This document shows positions 52,606-60,557 of a DNA stretch of 64,000 nt, one piece after another (position 1 is the stretch's first letter; the number at the start of each line of letters is the position of its first letter). The stretch covers positions 364,955 to 428,954 of the forward strand of contig NZ_BMMV01000003.1 in the NCBI RefSeq assembly GCF_014646115.1. Direction: 5' to 3'. Source of the stretch: Streptomyces camponoticapitis (GTDB taxonomy: Bacteria; Actinomycetota; Actinomycetes; Streptomycetales; Streptomycetaceae). The notes under the pieces were generated by a model, which ran no database searches, was not told where the DNA came from, and saw only the letters and a list, made by a program, of their open reading frames with translations. Position numbers and translations under genes: made by a program.

Positions 52606-54435
52606 ATGAGCACCTCTCGGATCGATGACCCCTCCGACGGGACGGGCGAACTCGAAGCCCTGCGCGACCTGTTGCCCACCGTCAAGGCCGCGCGGGCCCG
52701 TAAGGCCGTACGCGAACTCCTCGTCCGGGACGCCGACGCACCACCCCTCGACCCCGCCGAGGCAGTGGCGCTCGCCGCCCGGTTCGCCGCCGTCGGGGAG
52801 CCGACCACCGACACGCTCCTGAAGCTGTGGCCCAAGGTCGCCGACCCCGACGGCTTCGCCGAACTGCTCCTTCTCCCCGCCTACGTACGGGAGAACCGCA
52901 CCGATCTCAAGGTGAGCAGGACCGTCCCCGAGGGCCTGCGCCACCTCGCCCCCGTCCTGCGCGCGCTCCAGCTGGACCGCTGCGCCGGACTCGGCGACCT
53001 CGCGCCGCTCGCCGAGTTCACCCGGCTCAACCACCTTGATCTGGGCGGCTGTTCGGGTGTCGACGACCTGGCGCCACTCACCGCTCTCACCGCCCTGGAA
53101 AGCCTGCGCCTGCACCGGTGCCGCAAGGTCAAGGACATCACCCCGCTGCTGCGACTGCGCGCGCTGCGGACGCTCGACCTCAGCATGACGGGCGTCGCGT
53201 CGGTCTCCGGACTCGGCGCCGCGCTGCCCGAACTCGAATCCCTCAGCCTCCAGGGATGCCGGGGCCTGCGTGACATCGGCCCCCTCAGCGGTCTGCGCCG
53301 GCTCACCACGCTCGATCTGGGCTGGACCGGCATCAAGGACCTGTCGGCCCTGACGGACGTGGGCGCGGTGACCGAGCTGGACCTCACCAGTTGCGCGCAC
53401 CTCACCACCCTCAAGGGCATCGGCGCCATGTCCGGCCTGCGCGTCCTGCGTATGGACAAGCTCCGGCGCCTCCGGTCCCTCGACGGCCTCGGCCACCACC
53501 CGGACGTCACCGAACTGGTCCTCACCGAATGCGTGGAACTCCAGGACCTCCGGGCGATCGCGGGCCTGCCCGGTCTGAGAACCGTCGAACTCGCCGACTG
53601 CGAACGGCTCACCTCCGTCGCCGGAGTCGAGGCGCTGACCGGCCTCGACCTGCTCAGGGTGCGCGACTGTACGGCGCTGCGCGACTTCTCGCCGCTGGCC
53701 GGTGCCCCCGCCCCGCGGCGGCTCTTCCTGACGAACATCGACGGCGGACCGGATCTCGGGTTCCTGCCGGAAATGCCGGGTCTGCAAGTGCTGTTGATCG
53801 ACCGGTTCCGCACGATTCGTACACTCGACGGCGCGCCGGGCCTGCCCGACCTGCGCATGCTCGACGTACGCCACTGCCCCGCACTGGCCGATCTCGGCCG
53901 GGTCGGCGATCTGCCGGAACTGCGGCGCGTTCAGATCCTCGGCTGCGACGTCCTGCATGACGTGGACGGTCTGGCAGGCCGGGCGCCGCTGGCCGAACTG
54001 CGCCTGGAGGGCGTGCGCCAACTGGAGTCCCTGGACGCCCTGGCCGACTCGCCCACCCTCCAGAAGATCAAGATCGAGTCGTGCGACCGGCTGAAGCCGC
54101 CGCCGATGGGAGGGATGAGAGGACTTCGCGAGCTTGAGTACAGATACCAGCCGTGGCCGGACTTCGACTTCCTGATCGGCAGCACGTCGATCGAGTCGAT
54201 CAAGGCTTATCCGCTCGGGCTGCGCTCCGTCTCCGCGCTGGCGAAGCTCTCCAGCCTGCGCAGGATGGACTTCCGGGGCACATACACCCTTCAAGTCAAC
54301 ACGCTGGCACCGTTGTTGGAGATCAGCGGGCTGACGCATCTCGTCCTCAGCGGCAACGACGCGCGGCACGTACCCGACGGCCGGGAGGTGGTGGCCGAGT
54401 TGAGGGATCGCGGTGTGAGTCCGTACGTGTTCTGA
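52606..54435 (+). CDS. Leucine-rich-repeat protein
   Basis: 609 aa from ATG 52606. An N-terminal helical region (about 1-110: LEALRDLLPTVKAARARKAV) is followed by some seventeen to twenty LRR units of 22-24 residues with a Cys or Asn at the asparagine position: LNHLDLGGCSGVDDLAPLT, LESLRLHRCRKVKDITPLL, LESLSLQGCRGLRDIGPL and so on. No signal peptide or membrane helix, so it should be cytoplasmic and act as a binding scaffold. It is last in the run beginning at 48109, 109 bp after the asparagine-synthetase-like gene. Bacterial LRR proteins of this kind rarely have a known partner. Confidence 0.9.
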   Translation: MSTSRIDDPSDGTGELEALRDLLPTVKAARARKAVRELLVRDADAPPLDPAEAVALAARFAAVGEPTTDTLLKLWPKVADPDGFAELLLLPAYVRENRTDLKVSRTVPEGLRHLAPVLRALQLDRCAGLGDLAPLAEFTRLNHLDLGGCSGVDDLAPLTALTALESLRLHRCRKVKDITPLLRLRALRTLDLSMTGVASVSGLGAALPELESLSLQGCRGLRDIGPLSGLRRLTTLDLGWTGIKDLSALTDVGAVTELDLTSCAHLTTLKGIGAMSGLRVLRMDKLRRLRSLDGLGHHPDVTELVLTECVELQDLRAIAGLPGLRTVELADCERLTSVAGVEALTGLDLLRVRDCTALRDFSPLAGAPAPRRLFLTNIDGGPDLGFLPEMPGLQVLLIDRFRTIRTLDGAPGLPDLRMLDVRHCPALADLGRVGDLPELRRVQILGCDVLHDVDGLAGRAPLAELRLEGVRQLESLDALADSPTLQKIKIESCDRLKPPPMGGMRGLRELEYRYQPWPDFDFLIGSTSIESIKAYPLGLRSVSALAKLSSLRRMDFRGTYTLQVNTLAPLLEISGLTHLVLSGNDARHVPDGREVVAELRDRGVSPYVF

Positions 54436-54608
54436 ACAGGTTCCGAGCCGAGGACACGCTCACTCCTGCTGAGCCCTCGCCCACGCGAGATGGTCCGCGA
54501 TCACCTCGGGCGTCGCCTGGATCTCCGGCCTGAGCGGGCGCTGGAAGCGCCTCCAGCGCCCGCTCCTCCCCGGCCCGGCCGGTCGGTCCCCGGTCGGTCC
54601 CCGGTGGG
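54436..54608. other. Intergenic region with an orphan reading-frame end
   Basis: On the minus strand a frame ends at TGA 54460-54462 and reads RFQRPLRPEIQATPEVIADH and LAWARAQQE. It has the look of a protein C-terminus but has no start codon upstream. It could be a gene fragment left by deletion, or chance. Nothing else is recognised here. Confidence 0.3.
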
Positions 54609-55775
54609 TCAGCTCTTCTCCTTCGTGGAGTACGAGTGCGCGCCCGTGCCGGCGAGCGCACCGCCCTCCACGATCAGGTACTCGTCGCGGATGGGGTTCC
54701 CCGCGAAGTACGACTCAAGGATTTCCCGCGTACCGGCCGCGTACCGCGCCTGCGCCGAGAGCGACGAGCCCGAGATGTGCGGCGTCATCGCGTGGTGCGG
54801 CATGGTGCGCCACGGGTGGTCCGCCGGCGCGGGCTGCGGGTACCAGACGTCGCCGCCGTAACCCGCGAGCTGACCGCTGCGCAGCGCGCGGTCGACGGCG
54901 TCGCGGTCGACGATCTTCGCGCGTGCGGTGTTGATGAGGTAGGCGCCGCGCTTCATCGTGCCGATGAGCTTGTCGTCGAACAGGCCCTCGGTCTCCGGGT
55001 GCAGCGGCGCGTTGATGGTGACGACGTCGACGTGCGGCACCATGGCGGCGGTCGACTCGTGCCAGGTGAGGTTGAGCTCCTGCTCGACGGCCTCCGGCAG
55101 GCGGTGGCGGTCGGTGTAGTGCAGGCCCACGTCGAAGGGGGCCAGGCGGCGCAGGACGGCGAGCCCGATGCGGCCGGCCGCGACCGTGCCGACCTGCATG
55201 CCCTCCAGGTCGTACGAGCGCTTGACGGCGTCCGCGATGTTCCAGCCGCCGTCGAGCACGATCTGGTGCGAGGGGATGAAGTTGCGCACGAGACCGAGGA
55301 TGGTCATCACCACGTGCTCGGCGACGCTGATGCTGTTGCAGTACGTCACCTCGGCGACGGTGACGCCGTGCGTGATGGCGGCGTCGAGGTCGACGTGGTC
55401 GGAGCCGATACCGGCGGTGACCGCGAGCTTCAGGTTCTTGGCGGTGGCGATGCGCTCGGCCGTCAGATACGCCGGCCAGAACGGCTGCGAGATCACGATG
55501 TCCGCGTCGACCAGCTCGCGGTCGAAGACCGAGCCCGCGCCTTCCTTGTCGGACGTGACGACGAGGGTGTGGCCGCGGCTCTCCAGGAAGGAGCGGAGGC
55601 CGAGTTCACCGGAGACGCTGCCCAGCAGATGGCCGGGGGTGAAGTCGGAGCCCTCGGGGGTGGGGGTGGTCTGGCCACCGGGGTAGTGGTCGATGACCGG
55701 GAGGTCGTCGCGGGCGTAGGTGGTGGGCTGGCCGTCGGTCGGGTCGTCGTACAGCACACACAGGATCTTGGCCAT
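54609..55775 (-). CDS. fdh: NAD-dependent formate dehydrogenase
   Basis: 388 aa from ATG 55775 with GAGGAG upstream. D-2-hydroxyacid-dehydrogenase fold: catalytic domain AKILCVLYDDPTDGQPTTYA and SQPFWPAYLTAERIATAKN, NAD-binding loop GTVAAGRIGLAVLRRLAPFD with Asp in HYTDRHRLP, catalytic Arg in INTARAKIVDRDAV, Gln in DVWYPQPAPADHPWR and His in MTPHISGSS. It oxidises formate to CO2 with NAD, soluble and metal-free. Closely matches the Pseudomonas-type enzyme in length and motifs. The LysR gene upstream on the same strand is its probable regulator. Confidence 0.95.
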   Translation of the reverse strand: MAKILCVLYDDPTDGQPTTYARDDLPVIDHYPGGQTTPTPEGSDFTPGHLLGSVSGELGLRSFLESRGHTLVVTSDKEGAGSVFDRELVDADIVISQPFWPAYLTAERIATAKNLKLAVTAGIGSDHVDLDAAITHGVTVAEVTYCNSISVAEHVVMTILGLVRNFIPSHQIVLDGGWNIADAVKRSYDLEGMQVGTVAAGRIGLAVLRRLAPFDVGLHYTDRHRLPEAVEQELNLTWHESTAAMVPHVDVVTINAPLHPETEGLFDDKLIGTMKRGAYLINTARAKIVDRDAVDRALRSGQLAGYGGDVWYPQPAPADHPWRTMPHHAMTPHISGSSLSAQARYAAGTREILESYFAGNPIRDEYLIVEGGALAGTGAHSYSTKEKS

Positions 55776-55867
55776 GACGTTGCGGCTCCTCGTCCGTTGC
55801 TGCGAAGTGCTTCGGAAGGTGCCTCCCACGGTGGGTCCTGGCATCGGCCCTGGCAAAGCGACTGTTT

Positions 55868-55881
55868 CTATGCCCGGATAG
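55868..55881. promoter_or_regulatory. Candidate LysR box upstream of fdh
   Basis: CTATGCCCGGATAG (55868-55881) has CTAT/ATAG inverted arms of the T-N-A LysR type. It sits between the LysR stop codon and the fdh start, 93 bp from the latter. A partial TATCGC follows. Confidence 0.45.
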
Positions 55882-55888
55882 GCGCCGG

Positions 55889-56875
55889 CTATCGCTCGGG
55901 CCGCGGGTCCGGGGCGCGCGGGTCGGAGGCGCGCGGGTCGGAGGCGCCGGCGGGCGCGAGATACGTACCGAGCAGGCCGTCCAGCACCTCGCGCAGGCTC
56001 ACCTGCCGCGCGACCTCCAACAGCGCCTTCGCGAGCACCGGTTCGGGGCTGCGGTCGGCGATGACCAGACCCACGCGCGGGCCGTGCGCGGGGTGCACCA
56101 GCGGGACCACGCGCATCGTCTCGGGGACGCCGAACATATGCAGCCAGGCGTGGGAGATCACGCTCGACCACCGGCCCGCCGCCATGTGCGTGTAGAGGCC
56201 CGCGACGGTGTCGGTCTCGATGGCCGGGGTGACACTCGCGCCTTCGGCGGCGAAGTACTCGTCCATGATGCGGCGGTTGCGCATCTGCTGCGACAGCAGG
56301 CACAGCGGCAGCCCGGCGACCTCGGCCCAGCGCACCGACCGGTGCTCGGCGAGCGCGCTGTCGTGGGGTGTGAGCAGCAGATACCGCTCCTCGTACAGCG
56401 GTGTCCTGCGCACCTGGCGGAGGCTCTCGTCGTCGAGATACGTGAGCGCGATGTCCAGCTCGAAGGAGGTCAGCCGCCGCGTGATGTCGCGCGACGACAG
56501 CGACTCCAACGAGACCCGCACGAGCGGGTGTTGCTCACAGAAGGGGGTGGTGAGGAGGGACGCGGCCGTCAACGCCGTGGGGATGGCGCCCAGCCGCAGC
56601 GTGCCGGTGAGGCCGCCGCGCATGACCGACAACTCGTGGTGCAGCGCGTCGCGTTCGGCGAGGATCCGGTGCGCCCAGAGCAGCACGCGCTCGCCCTCGG
56701 GGGTGAGCCCTTCGAAGCGCCGGCCGCGGCGCACGATGGGCACACCAAGTTCGTGCTCCAGCTTGCGTATCGCGGCGGAGAGCGAGGGCTGTGAGACGAA
56801 GCAGGCGTCGGCGGCGCGCGCGAAGTGGCGCTCGCGGGCGAGCGCGACGAGGTACTCCAGTTGCCGCAGCAGCAC
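55889..56875 (-). CDS. LysR-family transcriptional regulator
   Basis: 328 aa from GTG 56875. Helix-turn-helix: MLLRQLEYLVALARERHFAR, AADACFVSQPSLSAAIRKLE. Effector domain with GALPLGAIPT-like GTLRLGAIPTALTAASLL and a long middle; the C-terminus has a short repetitive tail (ASDPRASDPRAPDPRPER). It is followed 113 bp later by fdh on the same strand, an arrangement seen in several streptomycetes, and probably activates it. The effector may be formate or a C1 precursor, which is inference. Confidence 0.92.
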   Translation of the reverse strand: MLLRQLEYLVALARERHFARAADACFVSQPSLSAAIRKLEHELGVPIVRRGRRFEGLTPEGERVLLWAHRILAERDALHHELSVMRGGLTGTLRLGAIPTALTAASLLTTPFCEQHPLVRVSLESLSSRDITRRLTSFELDIALTYLDDESLRQVRRTPLYEERYLLLTPHDSALAEHRSVRWAEVAGLPLCLLSQQMRNRRIMDEYFAAEGASVTPAIETDTVAGLYTHMAAGRWSSVISHAWLHMFGVPETMRVVPLVHPAHGPRVGLVIADRSPEPVLAKALLEVARQVSLREVLDGLLGTYLAPAGASDPRASDPRAPDPRPER

Positions 56876-56995
56876 GACGGGTCGCTCCCTTCCGCCCTCG
56901 ACAGGGCGGTCCCGGCCATCCTCACGTACGGGGAGCGGCTGCGGTACGGGTCGGTGACGACCGGCGATACGGGTCCTGGGCTGGTGAGCGGGAGG

Positions 56996-57778
56996 TCACG
57001 CCTGCGGGCCGTGGGTGACGCGGATCTTCGACTGGCCGTGGGGCAGTTCCTCCCAGTCGGTCATGAAGCGGGCTGTCAGGCCGTGCCGCTCGGCCAGGGC
57101 GGTCAGTGTTTCGGTGCGGTAGTAGAAATCCTCCCGCAGCACCTGGTGCTCCTTGCCCTCGGTGCGGTCGAAGGTGAAGTCGAACCAGCCGCCAGGCGCC
57201 AGCACCCGGCCCACGTGCGCCAGGCACTCGTCGATCACCGGGAGCGGTGAGTGCGAGAAGACGCTGTGCGCGTGGACCACGTCGAAGTGCGCGTCGGGGA
57301 GGAAGCTCAGTTTCAGGTCGCGGACCGGGGTGAGGGCCGGAAGGCGGTCCTGGAGGCCGTGGCGCACCAGGGTGTCCTGGGCGGCGGCGAGTATGTCGGG
57401 GGAGATGTCGATGCCGTAGTAGTGCCCCGGCTCCAGGTGGCCGATGAACCGCCAGCCGGCGCGGAGGTTGCCGCAGCCGATCTCCAGCATGCGGTGCTCG
57501 GGGCGCAGCCCGTGGCCGAGGAGGTAGTCGAACTGCATGGATCCGAGGGCCAGCCACCGCTCGTGGCTACGGCTGCCGACGGCCGCGTCCGGGTCGGCGC
57601 GGGTGTCGGAGCGCATCACGGCGCGGTAGTACGAGATGTGGTCCGGCCAGCGGTGGCGCAGCCAGGTGTCGCGGGCGGCGCGGGCCAGGTAGCGCGGCGC
57701 CCGGTCGGGGTGGCGCAGCGCGTAGGCGACGCGGTGGGTGAGGGCGGCGCGGTTGACGGTGAGGTTCTTCGCGGGCAT
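56996..57778 (-). CDS. Class I SAM-dependent methyltransferase
   Basis: 260 aa from ATG 57778 (MPAKNLTVNRAALTHRVAYA) with AAGGGA upstream. Motif I: RMLEIGCGNLRAGWRFI; post-I YYGIDISPDIL; motif IV-like HFDVVHAHSVFSH; APGGWFDFTF of motif VI. The Arg-rich N-terminus is longer than in minimal enzymes. It belongs to the ubiquinone/menaquinone-like methyltransferase group but has no pathway neighbours. The substrate is unknown. Confidence 0.88.
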   Translation of the reverse strand: MPAKNLTVNRAALTHRVAYALRHPDRAPRYLARAARDTWLRHRWPDHISYYRAVMRSDTRADPDAAVGSRSHERWLALGSMQFDYLLGHGLRPEHRMLEIGCGNLRAGWRFIGHLEPGHYYGIDISPDILAAAQDTLVRHGLQDRLPALTPVRDLKLSFLPDAHFDVVHAHSVFSHSPLPVIDECLAHVGRVLAPGGWFDFTFDRTEGKEHQVLREDFYYRTETLTALAERHGLTARFMTDWEELPHGQSKIRVTHGPQA

Positions 57779-57978
57779 CTGTCAGGTCCCTTGCGTGGGT
57801 GGGGCGTTGTCATCAGCCTCGTGCCGGTCGGTGAGCGGCGGGTACGGCGAACCGGCCCCGGTTCGCGAGTCGTACGGGCGACAGCCGTGTCAACCGATCG
57901 GCTGATGCGGGACCGTGGCGGGGACGTTAGGACTGGGGGTGAGCGGGGCGCGCTCACCGGTGCGAAGGAGGGACGCGA

Positions 57979-59235
57979 GTGACGACGACGAGGGCCGATC
58001 CCGACCGGCGGTGGCTCACCGCCGTCATGGACGTCGCGTTCGTCCTGCTCCTGGGCGCCTCGCTCGCGCGCTATCTGATCCGGCACGAGGGCGGGAGGCA
58101 CACCCACTGGGTCGTGGGGCTGTTCGTGGTGTTCGGGCTGCTCCATCTGCTCGGACGGCTCCTGGCGCCCGCACCGCGCTCCGGGAGGCGTCCCGATGCC
58201 CGCTATCTCGCCTGGGTGGGCGCCGTGCTGGCGGTGTGGGTCGTGCTGCTCGCGCTCGCGCCGAGCGCCGCGTGGTGCGCGATGCCGCTCTTCTTCACCG
58301 GGCTGCACACCCTGTCGACGCGGACGGCGGTGTCGCTCGCCGCCGTACTGACCGTGCTGGTCGTGGCGTCCAAACTGCGCTTCACGCACGGCCAGTTCGA
58401 CCCGAACGCGCTGATCGCCCCGCCCGCCGTCGCCGCCGTCGGGACCGCCGTACTGATCCATCTCAAACGCCAGGCCGCCCGGCAGCGCGCCCTGATCGAC
58501 GACCTCCTCCGTACGCGCCGGGACCTCGCCGCCACCGAACGCCGGGCGGGGATCCTCGCGGAGCGGCAGCGGCTGTCCACGGAGATCCACGACACCCTCG
58601 CACAGGGCCTGTCCAGCCAGCAGATGCTCCTCCAGGCCGCCGAACGCGTCTGGCACACGGACCCGGGGGCGGCGCGGGACCATATGAGGGACGCGGCCGA
58701 GATCGCGTCCCGGAGCCTCGCCGAGGCGCGCAGATTCGTGCACGACCTGGCCCCGGCCGACCTCGCCGAGCGCACGCTCGCCCCGGCGCTCGCCGCGCTC
58801 GCCGACCGCGAGAGCGGCGACGACCTGACGGTGGTCTTCCACCTGGACGGCACCCCGGGCCCGATGCCGGAACGGGTCGAGGCGGCGCTGCTGCGCATCG
58901 CACAGGGCGCGCTTGCCAACGTACGCGAGCACGCCGGGGCGACCCGGGCGGCGCTGACGCTGACCTGTCTGGACGACCAGATCTCCCTGGACGTGGCGGA
59001 CGACGGCCGCGGATTCGCCGTCGGCGCGCCGCCGGGCCGCGCGGGGCGGGGGCACGGGCTGCCGGCGATGCGTGTGCGGGCGCGGCAGTTGGGGGGCACG
59101 CTGACCGTGGAGTCGGAGCCGGGAGAGGGCACGGTGGTGTCGGCCGCGGTGCCGCTGGAGCCCGTGTCCGTGGAGGTACCCGTGGACGTACCCATGGACG
59201 TGTCCGTAGCCGTGTCCGAGAAGGCGGTGTCATGA
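57979..59235 (+). CDS. Sensor histidine kinase, NarX/DesK type
   Basis: 418 aa from GTG 57979 (VTTTRADPDRRWLTAV). About four to five membrane helices in residues 17-160. The HisKA_3 box is RQRLSTEIHDTLAQGLSSQQ with phospho-acceptor His; the HATPase has IAQGALANVREHAGATR, DVADDGRGFAVG and GHGLPAMRVRARQLGG. A Val/Pro/Asp repeat forms the C-terminal tail. The stop overlaps the ATG of the response regulator (ATGA), so the two are translationally coupled. Confidence 0.94.
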   Translation: MTTTRADPDRRWLTAVMDVAFVLLLGASLARYLIRHEGGRHTHWVVGLFVVFGLLHLLGRLLAPAPRSGRRPDARYLAWVGAVLAVWVVLLALAPSAAWCAMPLFFTGLHTLSTRTAVSLAAVLTVLVVASKLRFTHGQFDPNALIAPPAVAAVGTAVLIHLKRQAARQRALIDDLLRTRRDLAATERRAGILAERQRLSTEIHDTLAQGLSSQQMLLQAAERVWHTDPGAARDHMRDAAEIASRSLAEARRFVHDLAPADLAERTLAPALAALADRESGDDLTVVFHLDGTPGPMPERVEAALLRIAQGALANVREHAGATRAALTLTCLDDQISLDVADDGRGFAVGAPPGRAGRGHGLPAMRVRARQLGGTLTVESEPGEGTVVSAAVPLEPVSVEVPVDVPMDVSVAVSEKAVS

Positions 59236-60020
59236 GCTTGACCGCGCGACGGACCGACGAGTCCTCAACTCCCGTACGGCTCCTGATCTGCGACGACCAC
59301 GCGGTGGTACGCGCCGGCCTGCGCGCGCTGTTGTCCAGCACCGATGGCATCGAGGTGGTCGCGGAGGCGGGCAGCGGCGAGGAGGCGCTGGCGATGGCGG
59401 CGCGGGTACGGCCCGACGTCGTACTGATGGACCTCCAGCTCGGCGACGGCATGGACGGCGTCGCGGCCACCGGACACCTGCTCTCGGACGAGGCGTACGG
59501 GCCTCCGGCCGGGGGCCGGCCCCGCGTACTGGTGCTCACGATGTTCGACACCGACGCCGACATCACGCGCGCCATCGAGGCGGGCGCCACGGGCTATCTG
59601 CTCAAGGCGGAACAGCCTGAGGAACTCTTCGCCGCCATCCGCGACGCGGCCTCCGGCCGCACCACGCTCTCACCCCCGGTCGCCGACCGCGTCCTGGCCC
59701 AACTGCGCAGCCCGCGCCCCACCTTGTCCGTACGGGAGCTGGAGATACTCCGGCAGCTGGCACGCGGCCTGGGCAACCGCGACATCGCCCGCGCACTCTT
59801 CATCAGCGAGGCGACGGTGAAGACCCATCTGGGCCGTATCTACGCCAAGTTGGGGGTCGACACCCGCGCGGGCGCGGTGGCCCTGGCCCAGGAACAGCGG
59901 CTGCTTCCTTCGAGCACCGCCGGCCACCACGAGACCAGGGGGCCGACCGCCGAACAGCCCCCGCCGGGCACTGCCGGGCGGTCACCGACGTTGGACCGGC
60001 ATGACGGTCTACAGCGATGA
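59232..60020 (+). CDS. NarL/LuxR-type response regulator
   Basis: 262 aa from ATG 59232. The receiver is complete: RLLICDDHAVVRAGL, phospho-Asp in VVLMDLQLGDGMDG, switch Thr in VLVLTMFDTD, Lys in GYLLKAEQPEE. LuxR HTH: LSVRELEILRQLARGLGNRD, IARALFISEATVKTHLGRIY. The C-terminal 35 residues are disordered and overlap the start of the next gene by 20 bp. Coupled to the preceding kinase. The stimulus is unknown. Confidence 0.94.
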   Translation: MSLTARRTDESSTPVRLLICDDHAVVRAGLRALLSSTDGIEVVAEAGSGEEALAMAARVRPDVVLMDLQLGDGMDGVAATGHLLSDEAYGPPAGGRPRVLVLTMFDTDADITRAIEAGATGYLLKAEQPEELFAAIRDAASGRTTLSPPVADRVLAQLRSPRPTLSVRELEILRQLARGLGNRDIARALFISEATVKTHLGRIYAKLGVDTRAGAVALAQEQRLLPSSTAGHHETRGPTAEQPPPGTAGRSPTLDRHDGLQR

Positions 60021-60420
60021 CGCGACGACAAGCAACATCCTGACCAACACCGGAGACACCTGGGCAGTGGTCGGCCTGTCCAACAACCCCGAACGGGCCG
60101 CCTACCGCGTGGCCGACAAACTCCGCCGCATCGGCAAGAAGGTGGTGCCGGTGCACCCCAAGGCCGAAGAGGTGGAAGGCGAACAGGGCTACGCCTCGCT
60201 GGCGGACATCCCCTTCCCGGTGGATGTGGTGAACGTGTTCGTCAACTCCGACCTGGCCGGCGCGATAGCCGACCAGGCGGTGGCGCTCGGCGCCAAGGCG
60301 GTCTGGTTCCAACTGGACGTCATAGACGAGTCCGCGTACGACCGAACGCGGGCGGCGGGCCTCCAGATGGTGATGGACCGCTCGGCGGGCCGCGAGATCA
60401 CCCGCCTCGGCCTGCTCTGA
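60001..60420 (+). CDS. CoA-binding-domain protein (YccU-like)
   Basis: 139 aa from ATG 60001. Rossmann-type CoA-binding domain: TWAVVGLSNNPERAAYRVAD, KKVVPVHPKAEEVEGEQGY, VDVVNVFVNSDLAGAIADQA, GAKAVWFQLDVIDE, AGLQMVMDRSAGRE. It starts inside the end of the response-regulator gene, in another frame, so it may be read through from that operon. Proteins of this group bind acyl-CoA; the physiological role is undefined. A strong terminator follows. Confidence 0.92.
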   Translation: MTVYSDDATTSNILTNTGDTWAVVGLSNNPERAAYRVADKLRRIGKKVVPVHPKAEEVEGEQGYASLADIPFPVDVVNVFVNSDLAGAIADQAVALGAKAVWFQLDVIDESAYDRTRAAGLQMVMDRSAGREITRLGLL

Positions 60421-60455
60421 CACCGCCCGCCTGAGGAACAACCGACAACGCCGAA

Positions 60456-60483
60456 GGCCCGCCGGCACCGGCGCCGGCGGGCC
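60456..60483 (+). terminator. Terminator after the CoA-binding gene
   Basis: GGCCCGCCGGC (60456-60466) and GCCGGCGGGCC (60473-60483), 11-bp perfect stem, 6-nt loop. Confidence 0.87.
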
Positions 60484-60557
60484 GATCGCGCAGCGATTTC
60501 AGGGGTCGGGCAGCATTTGTGTTGGGGTGTCGGACGCCCTCGCGGGGAGGAGATCAC

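Noticed and set aside
50568..52835. 755-codon minus-strand frame opposite the asparagine-synthetase-like gene
   Set aside because: The plus-strand protein has an intact PP-loop and a strong ribosome site; the minus frame has none.
48109..54435. Lasso-peptide or other RiPP cluster because of the asparagine-synthetase-like gene
   Set aside because: No leader-peptidase, RRE or precursor peptide is visible within or beside the run, and the other genes are not RiPP types.
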